From NCBI RefSeq assembly GCF_023856365.1, contig NC_064550.1, forward strand, positions 22,259,629 to 22,323,628: 64,000 nt of DNA, written 5' to 3'. The stretch's first letter is position 1; every line of letters begins with the position of its first letter. The notes beneath the pieces were generated by a model. The model did not search any database. It was not told where the DNA came from and saw nothing but the letters and a program-made list of their open reading frames with translations. The position numbers and the translations under genes were made by a program. This DNA is from Brienomyrus brachyistius (lineage: Eukaryota; Chordata; Actinopteri; Osteoglossiformes; Mormyridae). Of the stretch, positions 24,061 through 35,192 are shown piece after piece.

Positions 24061-24712
24061 GAGGTAATGCGGACACCTCGCCCTGGCATCCCAGTGAGGG
24101 TGTGAAAGAATGAGCCAATCAGGTCACAGGAAGATTATACCGGGACGCACCAAGGGGTAGGGCGCTGGGTAGGCTGAAATCGGGCCAAGAGCTGACTGAC
24201 AGCCCAGGGGAAGCTCGGGGGGGGGGGCATCAGGAGATCCAGCAAGACCCCCCCTTTCATATGGTGACTTCCCCCTTAAGAGCAGAATCGGCCGCCCGGG
24301 GAAGGATTTAATCGCATTAACAAGTGCCAGTTGCTAAAAAGGATTGATATAATTATAGGCATCGAACGCGCAGGAGTTGGAGCCTCTGATTAAGTGTCTT
24401 TAGGGTAATGGATCCCCCCCCCCCGCTGGCCATGACTGGACTCTCACCAACACGCTGACAGATGGGCACAGGAGTGTCTTTACGAGCAGGAGAGCATCAG
24501 TGGGGCCCCCGGGCAGGGCCAGAAAGGGCCTCATATCGCCGGCTTCTCTTACCCATGGACGCCAGACGCCCCCCCCCCCAGATTTATTTTATCCCTCTCG
24601 AAACTACCCCCCCCCCCCACATGGGGAAAATTGGAGGTGCACAGAGTGTACAGGAAACATGTCAGAATGAAGCGGCAAAACAGCGTAAAAACAGTGAGCG
24701 GCAGGAAATGGG

Positions 24713-24747
<35 letters not shown>

Positions 24748-25149
24748 TCCTGTAAGCTGGCACTCATGGGCATTCTCTGCCCGCTATCTGGAGACGGATG
24801 AGGGACATTAGGGGGTGGGGAGGCTGTTGAAGTTGGTTACAGTTCAGCCCAGGATCACCTTCAGATAGCTGATCTAATCCCAAGGTGGGGGGGGCAGGTT
24901 CCTCCGTAGGGGGGTTGGAGTGGGGGCCCTTGGTGTCTCTCTCCCGCTGGCATGCCAGCACATGCCCTTCCCCTGGCGAGCATCCCAAAACGCTGCCGCA
25001 CGGGGGGGCGGCTGCATATTCCTGACCGTGTCGAAGCACTGCGTGACGCGCGGCATGCAGGCTTCTGAACACCGTCTGCAATTCTCACTGGACATCACAT
25101 CCCCGGCTGCTTACAGATTTCAGCCCCAACTCCCCCATCTGGGAAAGTT
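24061..25149. other. Non-coding stretch with the longest homopolymer
   Basis: The 33-base G run at 24714-24746 is the longest in the window. C runs also occur near 24414, 24571 and 24607. The segment from 24290 to 24410 is AT-rich and repeat-free and resembles a conserved non-coding element, which cannot be confirmed here. Confidence 0.45.
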
Positions 25150-25524
25150 ACATATGAGTGGTTGGAGTGTGGCTGTTAGCGTGTGCATTAGTGTATGAGA
25201 GTTAGTGTGTGTATGTGTGCATGTTTTTTTACTGTGCATGTGCATTTCTTTACTTGTGTGTCTGCGTGTTAACATATGCAAGTGTGCATTAGTGTTTGTG
25301 CATTTGCATGCATGCTAGTGTATGTGCCAGAGTGTGCATTAATGTCTGTATATGCCTTAGTGTGTGCGTGCATTATTGTATGCATGCTCGCATGTTAGTG
25401 TGTGTGCCAGTGCGTGCATTATTGTATGTATGCGTTAACGTGTACGTTTGTTTTATTGTGTGTGCGCACTAGTGTGTATGCCATAATGTATGTGTGTGTG
25501 TGTGTGTGTGTGTGTGCGCGTGTG
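25150..25524. repeat. Degenerate TG-rich tract ending in (TG)n
   Basis: Recurrent GTGTGCATTAGTGT-type words over 300 bases, ending in a purer TG array at about 25489-25524. Confidence 0.75.
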
Positions 25525-26204
25525 CATTTAGCACTGATGAGAGCTCCAGCCCTGTCTGGGTCAGTGGTTTGTTTAACATCAATTAGAGCCTCTGTCTTCA
25601 TCAAGGCAAGCGTGCAGAGGGGGCTAACGTGTGCTGCAGATTCCCCCGGCCGGCATGTTATTACACAGAGCGCTTCATCTGGAACGGGGGGGGGGGGGGG
25701 GGGTGTACATCTCCACATGCCCCTGACTGACAGGGAAAAGCATCGTCAGACCATCGGTGCGTGTGTCTCATCTGATGTTCCACGTATTCCATAATTACAG
25801 CTTACATTAGTGGCTTTTGAAGGAATTTTACCATGAAATTACTCCACTTCCGTCGCCAGGGGCAATTCTAGGATTTTTTTAAAGTCTCGGGGCAGAAGAG
25901 GGGCCAACCTTGTCATTAGCCAAAGATGTGTTTTATGTCAGTGAGCGACACCAGAAGGGGTACTTGGGGGGTCAGATGGGGCCAGTTCCCATGTGGTCCC
26001 GCCCCTGCATATGATCCTGTATATAACTTCTTTAGTTCCTTGAAAAGCACCTTTATTCCCCTGAGCTCATTTTCACAGACAGTCTTTTTTTTTACTTCGC
26101 CATATGACAGTATTGTCACCAAGGTCCTCATTGCTCTCACCGCAGCCCTCTTCAATCTTCCATGTCCAGATATGCAGTATAGTATCCCATACATCTTGGA
26201 ACCT
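25525..26204. other. Unique non-coding stretch
   Basis: A run of about 19 G lies near 25684-25702. The segment 25855-25920 (CCAGGGGCAATTCTAGGATT and following) resembles a common degenerate fish repeat. No gene recognised. Confidence 0.4.
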
Positions 26205-26511
26205 CCTTTGAACAGAAGGTTGTTGGTTTGAGTCCCGCGGTCCATAGACTAGCCACATCTCCCCCGAAGAAGTACAGGGTAGGAAATAGGTGACATCGTG
26301 TTTTTGGACTGTGGAAGGACACAGGGGATCACACAGGGTGCCCCATATACGTAAGGAGAACAGAAACAAACATGACCTCAGTACTGCCCTCTGAGCCACC
26401 GTACCATCCTAGAGCATGATTCTAGGGTTAAGGACCTTGCATAAATGCCGAACAGAGATGTGGCTAGTCTATGGACCGTGAGACTCAAACCAACAACCTT
26501 CTGTTCAAAGG
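26205..26511. mobile_element. V-SINE relic flanked by inverted 57-bp SINE arms
   Basis: The arms 26205-26261 and 26455-26511 are inverted copies with about 55 of 57 bases matching. Each contains a B-box-like GGTTTGAGTC(C/T). Between them, on the minus strand, is a decayed V-SINE: GGTGGCTCAGAGGGCAGTA near 26385, GTTCTCCTTACGTATATGG near 26350, CCACAGTCCAAAAACACGATG near 26305. These follow the order of the conserved V-SINE core. The arms are much better preserved than the sequence between them. Confidence 0.7.
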
Positions 26512-27009
26512 AACAGCAGAAAGAGGGCCCCATTCCATTACACCGCTATAGTACACGTGACTGTAGCACCAAGTAACATTGTATAGCGAGCTATGATGTG
26601 GCTACTGAAGACACAGGAGCAAAGGCCTGAACCCAAAGCGTGGAGACACTCTACAGCTAGAGAGAGGTACTGGGGCTGGGCCGAGCCCACGACAGTATGC
26701 TGTCGAACGAGAGCGGCGCTCGAGCAACGCCCAGGGAATTCCGAGCAAGACGCCTGCCCCATGTAACTGTTTCGACTCAAATGAAATAAATCAATCTCAT
26801 TATCGCTTTTGTGGAAATTGCTTTATCGAACAAGAGCCCCCGCTCGCGTTTCAGGATCTCGCTAATCTTAAAAATCGTCAGCTATTATGTGCAATGTGAA
26901 TTTTTCTTGTCACATTGTCTCTTTTACCTGGAGCTTAAGTTGCTGATACAATGAAAAAGCCTCATTTGCATGAGGTGACATCAGGCAAGCCTTCACTGTC
27001 TGTGTTATA
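26512..27009. other. AT-rich non-coding stretch with octamer motif
   Basis: No gene. From 26770 to 27000 the sequence is repeat-free and holds a consensus octamer ATTTGCAT at 26964-26971 inside the palindrome CCTCAT-TTGC-ATGAGG (26960-26975). Nearby are SOX-type CATTGT and ACAATG words. It looks like a conserved enhancer, but this is inference. Confidence 0.4.
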
Positions 27010-27540
27010 CAAAGGACTGTCACCGGTGCCCTTCACTGGTTCCCTTCACTAGTTCCCTACACAGGTTCATTTCACTAGTTCCTGACATATCTTTGCTTCA
27101 CTGGTTCCCTTCAATAGTTCCTTTGCTTGTTCACTACATTGCTCCCGGGATAGGCTCTGGACCCCCCGCGACCCAGTAGGATAAGCGGTTTGGAAAATGG
27201 ATGGTTCTCTTCACTGGTCTACTTCGTAGGTTCCCTACATTGATTTCCTTCATGTGTTCCTTCACTGGTTTTCTACATTGGTTCCATCCATAGGTTCCCT
27301 ACATTTTTTTATTGGTTCCTTTGGTGGTGCTTGATATTAATTATCTTCCCTGGTTCCCTTTACTGATTCATTATATTGGTTCCCTTCGATGGTTTCTTTA
27401 CTTGTTCCCTACGAAGGTTCTCTATATTGGTTTCCTTCACTGTTTCCATACATTGGTTCCCATAACTCATTCCTGTCACGGGCTTCCTGCATAGTTTCCC
27501 TTCACTTCCTTTTGTTCAGTTTTCGCAGTTCCCTTCACTG
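27010..27540. repeat. Degenerate GGTTCCCTTCACT/TACATT tandem array
   Basis: GGTTCCCT followed by TCACT or ACATT recurs about 25 times at intervals of roughly 14-20 bases with heavy divergence. A SINE 3' fragment (GGGATAGGCTCTGGACC through GGATAAGCGGTTTGG, ATGGATGG) interrupts it at 27147-27206. Confidence 0.75.
27147..27206 (+). mobile_element. SINE 3' end fragment inside the tandem array
   Basis: CGGGATAGGCTCTGGACCCC, CGCGACCCAGTAGGATAAGC and the ATGGATGG tail match the standard 3' end of an abundant fish retroposon. Tandem units continue on both sides, which suggests insertion into the array. Confidence 0.65.
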
Positions 27541-29546
27541 CTGATGTCACAGGCCCAGCTACTGATCTTAAAGACTCTGCCGTTCATAAATCTTCATTTA
27601 GTTGTCTGACATTAACAACAACAGAAAAAGCCTCATTTTATTACGGGTCTGACAAAGTAAATTAAGGGGTGTTTGCTGTTATTTATCATAAAAGTTCCCT
27701 AAAATCGTTAGGAAAGTAAAATATACAGACACTCCTGTGCTTCTTACAGTATCAAGCTCCCTGCTTGGGCTATTCAGGCTCCACAGAGCACTGGGGGCAG
27801 GATGCATCCCCCAAGCCAGGAGGCGTTAGCCTAAGGTGATATCTACTGAGCCCCCATAATCAGGCAAGGTAAAAAAGCATTAAAACACCAACACGGTCAT
27901 ATCTAATGAGGGAAAAAGACAGAAATCGCTAACGAACGTGTTTGTGTTAAATAAGCCCATTAAAGTTTTGCAGCTGCTTAATTAAAAGTAAATCTAGTTT
28001 ATTGACGTGCCGCTCATTTCACGCCAGCGTGCGGCAGACTCCTCTAGTGCTGAAACTCTGGTCTAGAATTTTCCACTAAGCTCAGGAGCACGGTGAAAAC
28101 CACAGTCATTTCCCCACAGAAACCCTGCAGCTCTCATCTCGCCATCAGGGAGTACGGGAAGAAGCCGGCAGAGAGACTTCATCGGCAAAAGCGATCACAG
28201 GAAGACATGTTCGATCACGGCGGCAGCGTGGAGACGGCAGAAAGCGCAGAGACGCTGTCGTCGCTTAGCCGGAAACGCCCCCTCGGCAGTTTGTCAAGCC
28301 AGATAATGCCGTTTGGAATTCGAGCTGCGATGGTATGCCATTTGCGGTTCCGCTGGGATCGGTGCTGATGGGAGACACCCAAGTGTAGTCCACCCCCCCA
28401 AAAACCACGGGCAGGAGTGCCACGCGGTTCCCCCCTCTAGTTGGAAAGTGAGAGTGCCCCCCCGCCGTGCCTTCACAAAGAGGGGGGATATTTTTACACG
28501 CCGCTTTGCGCTGACCCAGTCCCGTCAAATTAGGACTCGGCGGTGTTCTGGCAGCCGGTCGCTCCCTGGGTTTCAGAGTTCCGTCCTCAGACCCCCCAGG
28601 GAGTAGGGGGTGGAGAAACCTGCACCCCACCTCAAACACATCTGTGACTCCCCAGGCTCCCAGCCCGTAAAGGACAGCGGTCCCGTAAAAAAGCCCTTCG
28701 CGACACCCGTGCCGATTAGGCGGGTTGTGCTTACGGTGGCAAATCGGCAGAGAATGCCCCCCCCCCCCTGTTTTTCGTTTTTTGTTTTTTTAGGGGAGTT
28801 TCCGCGGGGCGTCATCAGCCTCGGTGTCAAGCCGAGCGTGTAGGAGCGGACCTGACTCACGCACCTGGACTCGCCGAGCCGTGAAAGACATCATCCATTG
28901 GCTGTTACGGGAGTGAATGCGCCAATCAAACTGATTGATCCCCACCCCACCCATTAATTAGCACCTTAATTTCTTAAGCTGCCCCTTATGGGAGTGGCCA
29001 GCATCCGTGCCACCCACCGCACTGACGTCCCACCAAAAAATGTTCTTTAAATGGAAACACAGTATTGAGATTAATATTCCATGCCCTGAAATACAGGAGA
29101 GTCAGAACTTACCTTTTCTTCATGTCTCATTGTTTACATGCACATTGCACACAAACCCCTATGTCCAACCCCCCCATCTCACATTGCCCTAAAATGTTTT
29201 GCACTTTAAGTCGGATGCTTTGGAAACTTTCCTCTTGTCACTTGCTCGTAGTATATTTCCCCATGGCTGTTGGGGAACGTTATGTTGTGTTAACAGTGAA
29301 TAGAGTGACACCTCATGTATTATAAAACGGGGCACCTGGATATTTACAAATGGTCATTTCTATATTTTCATTCTATTTTAAAACATTTACTTTTTAAAGC
29401 TAATGTAATGCTACTTCGCTGCATCAAATATTCCAGTTACTTCCCTTGTCCTGGTCTTTCACTTTAAAAGAAGGTTTGCAGAAGACCCTCAGACTTTCCA
29501 AGTTAAAAAATGTAACTCTCAACCTTGTACTGAATAAGTCATTCGG
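27541..29546. other. Unique non-coding stretch
   Basis: No gene recognised. GAAAAAGCCTCATTT at 27624-27638 is an exact copy of 26953-26967. The segment 28090-28860 is GC-rich with open frames on both strands (91 codons at 28093-28368 plus, 124 codons at 28265-28639 minus) but shows no recognisable domain. C runs lie near 28756. Confidence 0.45.
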
Positions 29547-29582
29547 ATGGATGGATGGATGGATGGATGGATGGATGGATGG
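29547..29582. repeat. (GGAT)n microsatellite
   Basis: About nine GGAT units. The array may have started as a retroposon tail, but no SINE body is visible beside it. Confidence 0.9.
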
Positions 29583-30883
29583 AATAGCTATGATTGCATC
29601 TGCTCTGGTCGTTGGCTGCAGGTTGAAGGCAGGCTTTGCATGCTGGGAAATTTGGGCAGGTCCACTGATGTAGACCATCCCGTGGGGTTCTCAGCAGCGC
29701 CCCTCAGCTCCACTGGGTCGTGTTGTGGGAGGCGGGGCCACAAAGCTCCAGTGTAATTGGCCTCACTGGGAGTAGCTCTTCTTCTCAATCGCTTAATCCC
29801 TACAGAACTCCTTGTGCTTAATCTCGATCTGCCGGAACGCTGCTGATGATTTGGGTCAACCCACCCCCCCACAGACAGACACACACAACCTCCCACCCCT
29901 CATACTTCCTGCCTCAGGCCTGCTCTCCCCCCCCCCCACCTTTCTCTGTGTGGACATTGTCGTCTTTACAAGTTTGTTCTCCCCGCAAATGGCTAGGCGG
30001 AAGCTGACTGTTAACAGAAAGCAGTTACTCTTCCATGCTGGGAAAAATGCCCTGAAAAAAGACGACAGGATCCCTTAGCGTTCAGTGACAGCCTGAGGCT
30101 GCCAGAGAGAAGCAGCTTCATGCTGGCATTCGGGCTTTTCCTCAAGATCTCGATGAACCTTTGAGGAATTAAATCCACCTTGTATATAACAGTGCCCACC
30201 GCTAAGCCCCACACTGACGAGAGGTGCAGTGGCAAGTTCGTTTTTGGGGCCCTACTCAAAAAGTCAGTATGAGGCCCCCTGCTCCCCCTAGTGTAGTGAC
30301 TGTATGGGGCCAACAGGGGGCCCCCAGACCTCAGGGGCCCCACACAAATACATGGTTTGAATGTTGCCAAACACCGCTGCTGATTCCAGGGCAGATGACT
30401 AAGACCGAACAGATTTGAGATTTGTTCAGAAAACGAGAAGATGCTTCAAATTCTTCACATATGCAGGTGGGCCAAACTTAATTACTAGCGAAGCTGTTTG
30501 TATCTCTCTCTGACTCTCAGAGTTTGCCAATGCAAAGCTGTTTAAGGGTCCAAATAACTGTCTGTGTGGGAAGGATCCCTTTAGGGCAAAGGAACGAAGG
30601 AGGAAGGGTGGAATTTGACATAAACGGTACCTGCCAGAGAAATTTACCCTAAATGACTTCAAAAGGCTTTGTGTACAAATACTCCTCCGCCTCCTCTTCT
30701 GCATTTCCCACACCCAAATCACAGGCTAATGACAGAAAGGTCATTGGGACGCAGGACAGATATCACTCTAATCTAACCCCATTATTGTCAGCTGAGTCTT
30801 TAAGGATGCACTACATAAATGCTGCATTTTACTGGTTTCATTGGCAGTGGAGATATGAGGGTTTTATTAAGGTTGTACTTTAG
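29583..30883. other. Unique non-coding stretch
   Basis: No gene recognised. The segment 30225-30365 (GGGGCCCTACTC, GAGGCCCCCTGCTCCCC, GGGGCCCCACAC) looks like a decayed dispersed repeat. Confidence 0.4.
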
Positions 30884-31061
30884 CTGTGGTGTGTGGCTTA
30901 GTGGGTTCGGATGCTGTGATCATTAGGTCCCTGGTTCAAATCCCAGCAGTGATGTCACCATTGGTCCCTTGAGCAAGGCCCGTCATTTTATCCAGGGACT
31001 GGCTGACACTGCCTTTCGAATTGTATGTCACTTTTAGATGAAAGCATCTACTAAGTAAATG
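30884..31061 (+). mobile_element. tRNA-derived SINE
   Basis: A-box-like GTGTGGCTTAGTGGGTTCGG near 30890, B box GGTTCAAATCC at 30933-30943, CCCTTGAGCAAGGCC near 30966 and tail AGATGAAAGCATCTACTAAG near 31037. Same family as 19585-19760. The tail fits the TAAAAGCGTCTGCTAA type with transitions. Confidence 0.8.
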
Positions 31062-31609
31062 CGGGATGGTGCTTCTGTGGTTCGGTTAAGCTGGAGAGTC
31101 AGATACTGGGTGCCCTGGATCCCAGCAGGGTTAGTGCTAGCGGGCACCTGAAGGTCAGCCTCACAGGTCCAACAGAACATCCTCTCCCACGGCTGCATCC
31201 AATGCTGGCACACTCTCCCTGCCACCCCCGTGCCACAACTGATGAGGAGGGTCCAGCGGAGTCCCGGGGGAACGTTCACCTGCCTCAGCCCCCCTCCCAA
31301 AATACCGTCCAATCCATAGGCTGTCCAAAGCAAGCACACACACACACATGCACACACACACAAGCACACACACTCACCTAGACGGCGCAGAAGCTCAGTG
31401 TCTTGACTCTGTTCTGACTCCCACACCCTCCCTTAACCACCCCCCTGCCTCCTTAATAATTAACTCTCAAATATTTAACTTCCAGGCCAGGATGATGTCA
31501 GACACAGAACGGCAAAGTGTCTCCAAACTCCAGCAGATCCAGTCTGTTTTTGTCATATAAAAAAAAATAAAAAATTACGCACCATAGAGCAGGTGCACAC
31601 AACATTTTG
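31062..31609. other. Unique non-coding stretch
   Basis: Contains an interrupted CA-rich run at about 31334-31375 and an A-rich run near 31560. No gene recognised. Confidence 0.45.
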
Positions 31610-32330
31610 ACATGGCCACGTCCCTTAAGCACCTCCCTACCTTGCTGCCACACCTCTAAAGCTCCTCCCTATTGTGTTGCCATGCCCCTAAAGCTCCTCC
31701 CTGCTGTGTTGCCACACCCTTAAAGCTCCTCCCTGTTGTGTTGCCACACCCTTAAAGCTCTTCCCTGTTGTGTTGCCACGCCCCTAAAGCTCATCATTGC
31801 CATGATGCCACGCCCCTAAAGCTCCTCCCTGTTGTGCCGCCACGCCCCTAAAGCTCCTCACTGCCATGCTGCCACGCCCCTAAAGCTCCTCCCTGTTGTG
31901 CCGCCACGCCCCTAAAGCTCCTCCCTGTTGTGCCGCCACGCCCCTGAAGCTCCTCACTGCCATGCTGCCACGCCCCTAAAGCTCCCCCCTGTTGTGTTGC
32001 CACACCCTTATAGCTCCTCCCTGTTGTGTTGCCACACCCTTAAAGCTCCTCCCTGTTGTGTTGCCACGTCCCTAAAGCTCTTCCCTGCTTTGTCGCCATG
32101 CCTCTAAATCTCTTCCATGCCATGCTGCCACGCCCCTAAAGCTCTTCCCTGATGTGTTGCCACGCCCCTAAAGCTCTTCCCTGATGTGTTGCCACGCCCC
32201 TAAAGCTCTTCCCTGATGTGTTGCCACGCCCCTAAAGCTCCTCCCTGTTGTGTTGCCACGTCCCTAAAGCTCCTCCCTGATGTGTTGCCACGCCCCTAAA
32301 GCTCATCCCTAACATTCTGCCGCACCGATG
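31610..32330. repeat. 32-bp minisatellite, about 22 units
   Basis: The consensus is GCCACGCCCCTAAAGCTC followed by CTCCCTGTTGTGTT. Unit length is steady at 32 bp. Variants include CACACCCTTA, CACGTCCCT, GTGCCGCC, CTTCCCTGATG and a subset with CTCACTGCCATGCT. Similar variants sit near each other, as expected from unequal exchange. Confidence 0.95.
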
Positions 32331-35066
32331 AAGCACCCGCCATGCCGTGTCCCTGTGCGCCGTCCAGCCAGACGCCAGTCGATGGCGATCATATTACGCA
32401 TCCAAACGGGTCGTTCACATCGGGCCACTGCAGCCAGTGCTGTAACGGACACCGCCGGGGGGCAGGTGTCGCACCGAGGTTGCAGAGAGGTCGCCACGGT
32501 GATGTACTGCCCGTCTGAGCTGCGCTTCAAACTAATGCGGCAAGTTTTCTACAGACCAGAAAGACGAAGGAGTGGGAAATGGGCAGCGAAAGGGGTGGGC
32601 TGGCCACCAAAAGAGGGCCACTGCCTGTAAGCGGGCGAAGGGGACTGAAGCGGTGCTCAGAGAATCTCTCCTCTGTGTTCGATTCCCGGGTCAGACACCA
32701 ATGGGGAAATCAGGGAGATGCACTTCCTGAGCGTGATTTTCTGAAGCCTGGCCCAGCAGAGCCAGAGCAGAGGAGCGCTGGTCTGAAACATCTCTGGAAG
32801 GAAGTGCATAGATATGGGGGTTATAGAGTAAGCAGCCTTCATCTTGCAGGTTCATTTGGTTGGGTAATGAGCACCATGCCCCCACCATCGACACCCCAGT
32901 GAGGCCACGCCCCCCCACGGTCTCCCTCGTGTGCAGTTCGGGCTCCACGCTGCACAACACGTGGGTTTAATGGCCCATGTGGTCGCACCACGTCCTCTGT
33001 GACCTCCGCCCCCCCCCTTCCCCAGGACCATCAAGCTATTGAGTCTCATCCAGCTCAGCGAAGCAATTCTCCCAGTGCAGGAGTTTGTCCCAGGTGGGGG
33101 TGGGGTCGTTTTAATTTGCAAGGAAATCACTCTGATTTGGAGTAGCAGGAACGTCTGTTCCAATAAAAATCAATGGGATCGCTGGTGGTGGTGGGGGGGT
33201 TGTGTGTGTGTGTGTGGGGGGGGGCGTAGTGGAATGATGGGCTTCCCAGCAACATTTCACATGGATACACCAGGGCTGAGCTGAATCAAACCCATATCTG
33301 TATCCCGTATCCAACAGCGACGTATCAGAGGATTCCTGAAAAAGGCTCCATGGAATCTTCTTCACTCGTGCTTTCTCAGCAAACTCCAGAACAAGTTCCA
33401 GGACTCAGGCAGTCATGTGACACCACGACCCCCTGTGACCTCTGTGATGTAATCATTCCAGAAGTTCCACAGTGAGTTCGCGAAAACCGAAAATGTCGCT
33501 GTTCGCATCAGCATAGTCACACCTTTTCAAAGGCGACGCATGGATCAATTAATGTTAAAAATGTTTTACATGCCTAAATAAAATAGTTAAGTGAGAAAAG
33601 GTGAGAAAATAGTGTTTTTGTCCATTTCATCAATTTGTGTCCGGCAGGGCCTAGAAAGGTCTTTGTGTTTTAATTTATTTTATTGAAAACAAAGGCAGGG
33701 GGGGGAGTGGGCTGAAGACCCCAGTGGCTGATAACGGAACTTGCTTTTCCTGGGTAAGGAGACCTGGCAGGTTCCCATGGATACCGATAAGATCGTCAGG
33801 GGGGTGTGAACGTGCGATCTGAGCCTAAAATCGTTACCGCCTACTGGTCACCGTGCCCTTGGTTGATCCACCTCTAAAGATCGCTCCGCCTCAAGGCCAT
33901 GGTCCTGCTCTGGAAGGTTCCGCAGGCTATCCATGGTCTGAGCTTCTCTGCGACCCAGAATGAGAGTTTGGTACGAAATGCACAGAGAGAGTGCGATAGT
34001 GCACTCAGTACGACTGTGCTATTGGGCGGGCAGGCGGGATGTTACCGGGGGTGTTTTAGGTCCCATAGTCCTCCCAGCAAGCCCCCTGACTCATGCACCA
34101 GTGGTGCAGCGTATAATCGACGGCTCCGATAAGAGAGCTGACTGGCTGCGCACGGACCATGAGTCACGCCACAGCACTGAAAGTGAGAGTGCTGACTCTA
34201 AGTGACTCTGACTCATTCATCACAAATCGTTCATTTGCTAACCCCTTCTAAGATATTTCACTTAATTTCCCTGCTCAGAGCTGCACATTCCTCCAGCTTG
34301 CACATCCCTCCAGAATTTTTTTTCCTGCTTTCTTTTCATTCTGCCTTTTTTTCACCGGAGTGAGCGTAGTCAGGTGCTGCCCACCCCACCTTTGCTGAGC
34401 AGCGAGACAGACAGCCATACTCAGCACAGTACGACCCCCCCCCCCCTCACGTCAAGCATGGACATGGCCAGCACGACCAGCCCAATAAAGCACAAGTTAA
34501 ACCTGCAAACGGGACACATCAGGCCAGCCCGAGGCATATTCCAGCAGGAAAAAAACTACACATACAAAACATCTACTGGTTACATTTTGCAAAAGTACCA
34601 ATAAACGAAGAGTGGATAATGTATTCGCCACAAATGGACAGACGCGTACACAGATACACTGTGCACACACACACATATGCGCATATACATCTACAGGCCT
34701 ACAGTGCAACTGTAAAAAAAAAAAACTGCCGTAAATTTCTGGGATGTTCCCGCATGGCTTCGAATGAGGAAACGGGCCAATTTCCACCCGACTCGCTGAC
34801 AGGAAGCACATGCAGCAAACTAGCCACGGTGTACATTTCCTGCCTTTGCTTGTATGTGCCAAATAGCACAAGCTATACCTATAAGAGCAATTATACACCA
34901 TGGTATAGGCACACTCCAGTTCTCCGACAACCTGACACATACAACCATCTCCTTACTTATAGAAAGCTCAATAAAGGGTGTTTCTAATTATCATAGAATT
35001 ATTAAACATTTTTAATTTACTATAGAATAACAAGGTATCATTATTATGTCCTCTGTATGTTATGCA
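32331..35066. other. Unique non-coding stretch
   Basis: No gene recognised. A B-box-like GTTCGATTCCC near 32680 may be a SINE scrap. G/C runs lie near 33009, 33217, 33700 and 34434. The plus frame at 32328-32630 has no domain signature. Confidence 0.45.
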
Positions 35067-35192
35067 TCCATTCATTTTCTAGACTGTTTATCTAGTACTA
35101 GGTGGCACTATACATAATATAATATAATATAATATAATATAATATAATATAATATAATATAATATAATATAATATAATATAATATAATATTA
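35067..35192. repeat. Fish repeat head followed by (AATAT)n array
   Basis: CCATTCATTTTCTAGACTGTTTATC near 35069 matches the start (tail-first) of the retroposon 3' region family. It runs into an ATAAT pentanucleotide array of about 15 units at 35114-35192. Confidence 0.75.

Noticed and set aside
28093..28639. Open frames on both strands in GC-rich DNA
   Set aside because: Neither has a recognisable domain or clear splice sites. Both frames being open suggests GC-driven absence of stops.
30884..31061. tRNA gene, from A- and B-box promoter words
   Set aside because: The boxes sit in a SINE body with the teleost SINE tail. No full cloverleaf with paired acceptor stem is visible. The same applies to 19585-19760.
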